From contig NZ_BHVV01000003.1 of assembly GCF_003865015.1 (NCBI RefSeq), forward strand, positions 248,001 to 312,000: a stretch of DNA of 64,000 nucleotides, read 5' to 3'. Origin of the DNA: Sulfurisoma sediminicola (GTDB taxonomy: Bacteria > Pseudomonadota > Gammaproteobacteria > Burkholderiales > Rhodocyclaceae). The position numbers were made by a program, and so were the translations under genes. Below the pieces are notes generated by a model. That model had not been told where the DNA came from, searched no databases, and saw only the letters and a program-made list of their open reading frames with translations. Shown here in pieces: positions 61,092 to 64,000 of this stretch. Numbering within the stretch: the first letter of the stretch is position 1; each line of letters begins with the position of its first letter.

Positions 61092-63773
61092 TCAAGGCCC
61101 CTTCGCCCGTGCCCGCCGCCAGCGCATGCCGAGGTGCAACGCCAGCTTGCGCGCCTCCTCCAGCAGCAGCGTGCTCGACGCGATCAGCGCGGCGAGGGCC
61201 CACTCGGCCGGGGTCAGGTCGACGGTGTCGAATATCGCCTGCGCCGGCGGCCAGTGCACCGCGACCCCCTGCAGCAGGACGACGGCCGCCAGTGCCGCCC
61301 ACAGCCTGCCGTTGCGGAAGAACTGGCGGTTGAAGGCGCTGCCGTGCTCGGCGCGGGCGTTGAAGATGTTGAAGAACTGGAACAGGACGAAGGTGGTGAA
61401 AGCCAGCGTCACCGCCTTGGCTTCGCCGCCGCCAACCAGCCCCGAGGCGTAGGCGGCGAGGGTGCCGATCGCCATGGTCAGGCCGTAGAGCGCGATGCGC
61501 CATAGCCGCTGCCAGGACAGGATGGCGGCATCGAGGGGGCGCGGCGGATCGCGCATGATGCCGGGCCGCGCCGGTTCGACGCCGAGAGTCATCGCCGGCG
61601 GGCCGTCCATGATGATGTTCACCCAGAGGATCTGGATCGCGGTGAATGGTGTGGCGAAGCCGAGGAAGGGCGCGCCGATCACGGTGAGCAGTGCGCCGAT
61701 GTTGGTCGAGAGCTGGAAGCGCACGAACTTGACGATGTTGTCGTAGATGATGCGGCCTTCCCTGACGGCGCGCACGATGGTGGCGAAGTTGTCGTCGGTC
61801 AGCACCAGCGTCGCCGCCTCCTTGGCCACTTCGGTGCCGGTGAGCCCCATGGCCACGCCGATGTCGGCGGCCTTCAGCGCCGGCGCGTCGTTCACGCCGT
61901 CGCCGGTCATGGCGACGACATGGCCGCGCGCCTGCAGCGCCTCGACGATGCGCAGCTTGTGCTCGGGCGCGACGCGGGCGAGCACGGCGCTACGCTCGAC
62001 GAGATCGGCCAGCGCCGCCTGGTCGAGGCCGTCGAGTTCGCCGCCGTCGTGCACCTCGCCGTCGTCATTTCCGATCAGGCCGAGTTCGTGCGCGATGGCG
62101 GTGGCGGTGATGCGGTGGTCGCCGGTGACCATCTTGACCCGCACGCCGGCCGCACGGCAGACCGCGATCGCCTCCCGCGCTTCCGGCCGCGGCGGGTCGA
62201 TGATGCCGACCAGGCCGATCAGGGTCAGTTCATCGGCCCAGCGCAACAGGTCGGCCGGGGTGGCGGCCGGATCGAAGTCGCGCGCCGGGATGCGGCGCCC
62301 GGCGAGCGCGAGCACGCGCAACGCCTGGCTGGCCAGCGCCTCGTGTTCGGTGACGAAGGCGGCGCGCGCGGCGGCGTCGAGCGGCGACTCGCTCGTGGCG
62401 TCGCGCCACCGGCTGGAACGTGCGAGCGTCACGTCGGGCGCACCCTTGAACCAAAGCTGTACCGTGTCGCCATCATGGTGGAAGGTGGCCATGAATTTCA
62501 GCGTCGAATCGAAGGGGATCTCGGCGATGCGCGGCGTCTTCGCGACGAGGGCATCGGCATCGAGGCCGCTCTTGGCTGCCAGCGCCAGCAGGGCGCCTTC
62601 GGTCGGGTCGCCGATCAGCTCGCCGTCGCGGATGCGTGCGTCGGCGCAGAGCGCTGCCGGGATCAGCAGCGGCGCGAGGTCCGGGCCCGCCATGCCGCCG
62701 CTGCCGACGGCATGGCTGCGGCCGCCGTAGAACAGCGCGCGGGCCGCCATCCGGTTGAGGGTCAGCGTGCCGGTCTTGTCGGAACAGATGACCGTGGTGC
62801 AGCCGAGCGTCTCGACCGCGGCGAGCTTCTTGACGACGGCGTGGTGCCTGGCCATGCGATGCATGCCGAGCGCGAGGGTGACGGTGACCACCGCCGGCAG
62901 GCCCTCGGGGATCGCCGCGACCGCGAGGGCGATGGCCGTGGTCGCGGTGCGCACCAGGTCGTCGCCGCGCAACAGGCCGCCGATGAACATGAGGCCGACG
63001 ACGATGCCGGCGATCAGCGCCAGGCGCTTGCCCAGCGCGTCGAGCTGGAGTTGCAGCGGCGTCGCCGACTCGGCGGTCTCGGCCAGCAGGCCGGCCAGCC
63101 GTCCCATCTCCGTCTGCATGCCGGTGGCGACGACGATCGCCTCGAGCCGGCCGCGCGTCACCACCGTGTTCATGTACACCATGCCGCGGCGTTCCGCCAG
63201 CGCCGAGTTCTCGGCGACGACCTCCGGCGTCTTCGCCACCGCCTGGGATTCCCCCGTCAGGGCGGCCTCGGCTACCTCGGCGGCGTGGGCGTCGAGCACC
63301 CGCGCGTCGGCCGGGATGCGGTCGCCGGCTTCGAGCAGCAGGATATCGCCGGGCACCAGCCCGCCGGCATCGATCATCCTGACTTCGCCGTCGCGGCGTA
63401 CCCGCGCGGTCGGCGCCAGCATGCGCTTGAGCGCGAACAGCGCGCGTTCGGCGCGATGCTCCTGGACGAAGCCGAGGGTGGCGTTGAGCAGCACGACGAC
63501 GGCGATGACGACGGCGTCCTTGGCGTCGCCCATGATGCCTGCGAGCACGGCTGCGCCGAGCAGGATCAGAATCAGCACGCTCCTGAACTGGTCGAGGAAC
63601 TTGCGCCAGGCCGGGCGCGGCGCCCGTTCGGCGAGGCGGTTGGCGCCGTGTCGCGCCAGTCGCGCGGTGGCCTCGGCGGCAGCGAGGCCGCGGACGGCGC
63701 TGCAGCGGAGTCGCGCGGCGACCGCCTCGCCGGAGAGGCCGTGCCAGGCAGGCGGGGAGGGCGAGGGGACCAT
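61092..63773 (-). CDS. P2-type cation (Ca2+-like) transporting ATPase
   Basis: 893 residues. N-terminal cation ATPase domain (GLAAAEATARLARHGANRL), TGES loop (AALTGESQAV), the P2 motif AIPEGLPAVVTVTLALGM, phosphorylation CSDKTGTLTLNRM and hinge [10 protein letters not shown], then four to six C-terminal helices. The P-E-G-L-P motif and size point to Ca2+ or related (PMR1/PacL-like) pumps rather than K+ or heavy metal types. No regulatory partner is adjacent. Its C-terminus ends just before the tmRNA gene. Confidence 0.9.
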   Translation of the reverse strand: MVPSPSPPAWHGLSGEAVAARLRCSAVRGLAAAEATARLARHGANRLAERAPRPAWRKFLDQFRSVLILILLGAAVLAGIMGDAKDAVVIAVVVLLNATLGFVQEHRAERALFALKRMLAPTARVRRDGEVRMIDAGGLVPGDILLLEAGDRIPADARVLDAHAAEVAEAALTGESQAVAKTPEVVAENSALAERRGMVYMNTVVTRGRLEAIVVATGMQTEMGRLAGLLAETAESATPLQLQLDALGKRLALIAGIVVGLMFIGGLLRGDDLVRTATTAIALAVAAIPEGLPAVVTVTLALGMHRMARHHAVVKKLAAVETLGCTTVICSDKTGTLTLNRMAARALFYGGRSHAVGSGGMAGPDLAPLLIPAALCADARIRDGELIGDPTEGALLALAAKSGLDADALVAKTPRIAEIPFDSTLKFMATFHHDGDTVQLWFKGAPDVTLARSSRWRDATSESPLDAAARAAFVTEHEALASQALRVLALAGRRIPARDFDPAATPADLLRWADELTLIGLVGIIDPPRPEAREAIAVCRAAGVRVKMVTGDHRITATAIAHELGLIGNDDGEVHDGGELDGLDQAALADLVERSAVLARVAPEHKLRIVEALQARGHVVAMTGDGVNDAPALKAADIGVAMGLTGTEVAKEAATLVLTDDNFATIVRAVREGRIIYDNIVKFVRFQLSTNIGALLTVIGAPFLGFATPFTAIQILWVNIIMDGPPAMTLGVEPARPGIMRDPPRPLDAAILSWQRLWRIALYGLTMAIGTLAAYASGLVGGGEAKAVTLAFTTFVLFQFFNIFNARAEHGSAFNRQFFRNGRLWAALAAVVLLQGVAVHWPPAQAIFDTVDLTPAEWALAALIASSTLLLEEARKLALHLGMRWRRARAKGP

Positions 63774-63795
63774 GGCGGGCGCGAAGGGCCGGCGA

Positions 63796-64000
63796 CTACT
63801 TTGCCAATGGCTTGAAGGTCGCCGGATCCAGGGCGTGGCGCGCCAGCAGCTTGTAGAACTCGGTGCGGTTGCGCTGGGCGATGCGCGCGGCCTGGGCGAC
63901 GTTGCCGGCCGTGTTGGTCAGCAGGTCGACCAGGTAGTCGTACTCGAAGGCGCGGCGCGCATCGTCGAAGGCACCCATTTCGCGCTCGTTGTCGTCGCGC
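63796..64000 (-). CDS. C-terminal part of a sigma-54 response regulator with Fis-type HTH (5' end cut)
   Basis: The frame is open to the window edge, so only about 67 C-terminal residues are seen. They hold the Fis-type helix-turn-helix: FEYDYLVDLLTNTAGNVAQAARIAQRNRTEFYKLLARHAL. The N-x-T-x-A-A-R...N-R-x-x-x-Y-K-L-L pattern and the ending LDPATFK resemble GlrR/QseF-type regulators that activate sigma-54 promoters. The receiver and AAA+ parts lie outside the window, so this is a family-level call. The ATPase gene begins 22 bases downstream. Confidence 0.8.
   Translation of the reverse strand, partial: RDDNEREMGAFDDARRAFEYDYLVDLLTNTAGNVAQAARIAQRNRTEFYKLLARHALDPATFKPLAK

Overview
The window looks like a chromosomal segment of a GC-rich betaproteobacterium, most likely Rhodocyclales or a near relative. 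The basis is gene content and order: a ccoNOQP cytochrome cbb3 oxidase cluster with FNR/DNR regulators, the block fur-bamE-dapB-carAB-greA-yhbY-rlmE-ftsH, a PHA synthase, and a circularly permuted two-piece tmRNA gene whose tag is ANDERFALAA. The species cannot be named from sequence alone.

Layout. 1-2.5 kb: minor and major type IV pilins (pilW partial, pilV, fimT-like, pilE) in an overlapping minus-strand operon. 2.7 kb: tRNA-Thr. 2.9-11.8 kb: cbb3 oxidase assembly and structural genes (ccoI, ccoS, ccoNOQP, ccoG, ccoH, small membrane proteins). The ccoS-ccoN gap holds two FNR-type boxes and an apparently independent short transcription unit that ends in a strong terminator. 11.8-22.3 kb: a low-oxygen/NO block with a universal stress protein and hemerythrin, PHA synthase, an NMO-like flavoprotein, a hemerythrin-DUF2249-membrane protein trio, a DNR-like regulator, SirB2-like protein, FNR, HemN and a TauE/SafE-like protein. 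FNR/DNR-type palindromes lie in front of several of these. 22.3-28.6 kb: cytochrome b561-like protein, secF-secD-yajC-tgt-queA. 28.7-37.1 kb: tRNA-Leu, a membrane-anchored zinc-ribbon metzincin, dnaJ-dnaK-grpE with a sigma-32-type promoter, trxC, a J-like protein without HPD, hemH and hrcA. 37.1-51.7 kb: nadK, recN, FAD dehydrogenase, Mn exporter-like protein, fur, bamE, dapB, carA, carB, greA, yhbY, rlmE, ftsH. 52-60.7 kb: one gene for a giant (about 2870 residue) RTX protein that carries a DUF4347 domain, a class 3 lipase-like domain and an internal cyclophilin-type prolyl isomerase. 60.8-61.1 kb: permuted tmRNA. 61.1-64 kb: a P2-type Ca2+-like ATPase and the C-terminal end of a Fis-type sigma-54 response regulator.

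How the genes fit together: much of 2.9-22 kb reads as one physiological module for life at low oxygen (high-affinity oxidase, its copper and redox assembly factors, oxygen-independent heme synthesis, oxygen/NO-binding hemerythrins, PHA storage), probably coordinated by the FNR and DNR-like regulators encoded in the same stretch. The strongest candidates for something undescribed are the FNR-controlled short RNA or mini-ORF at 5628-5725, the lipase/cyclophilin RTX giant, and the zinc-ribbon metzincin with an altered zinc motif.
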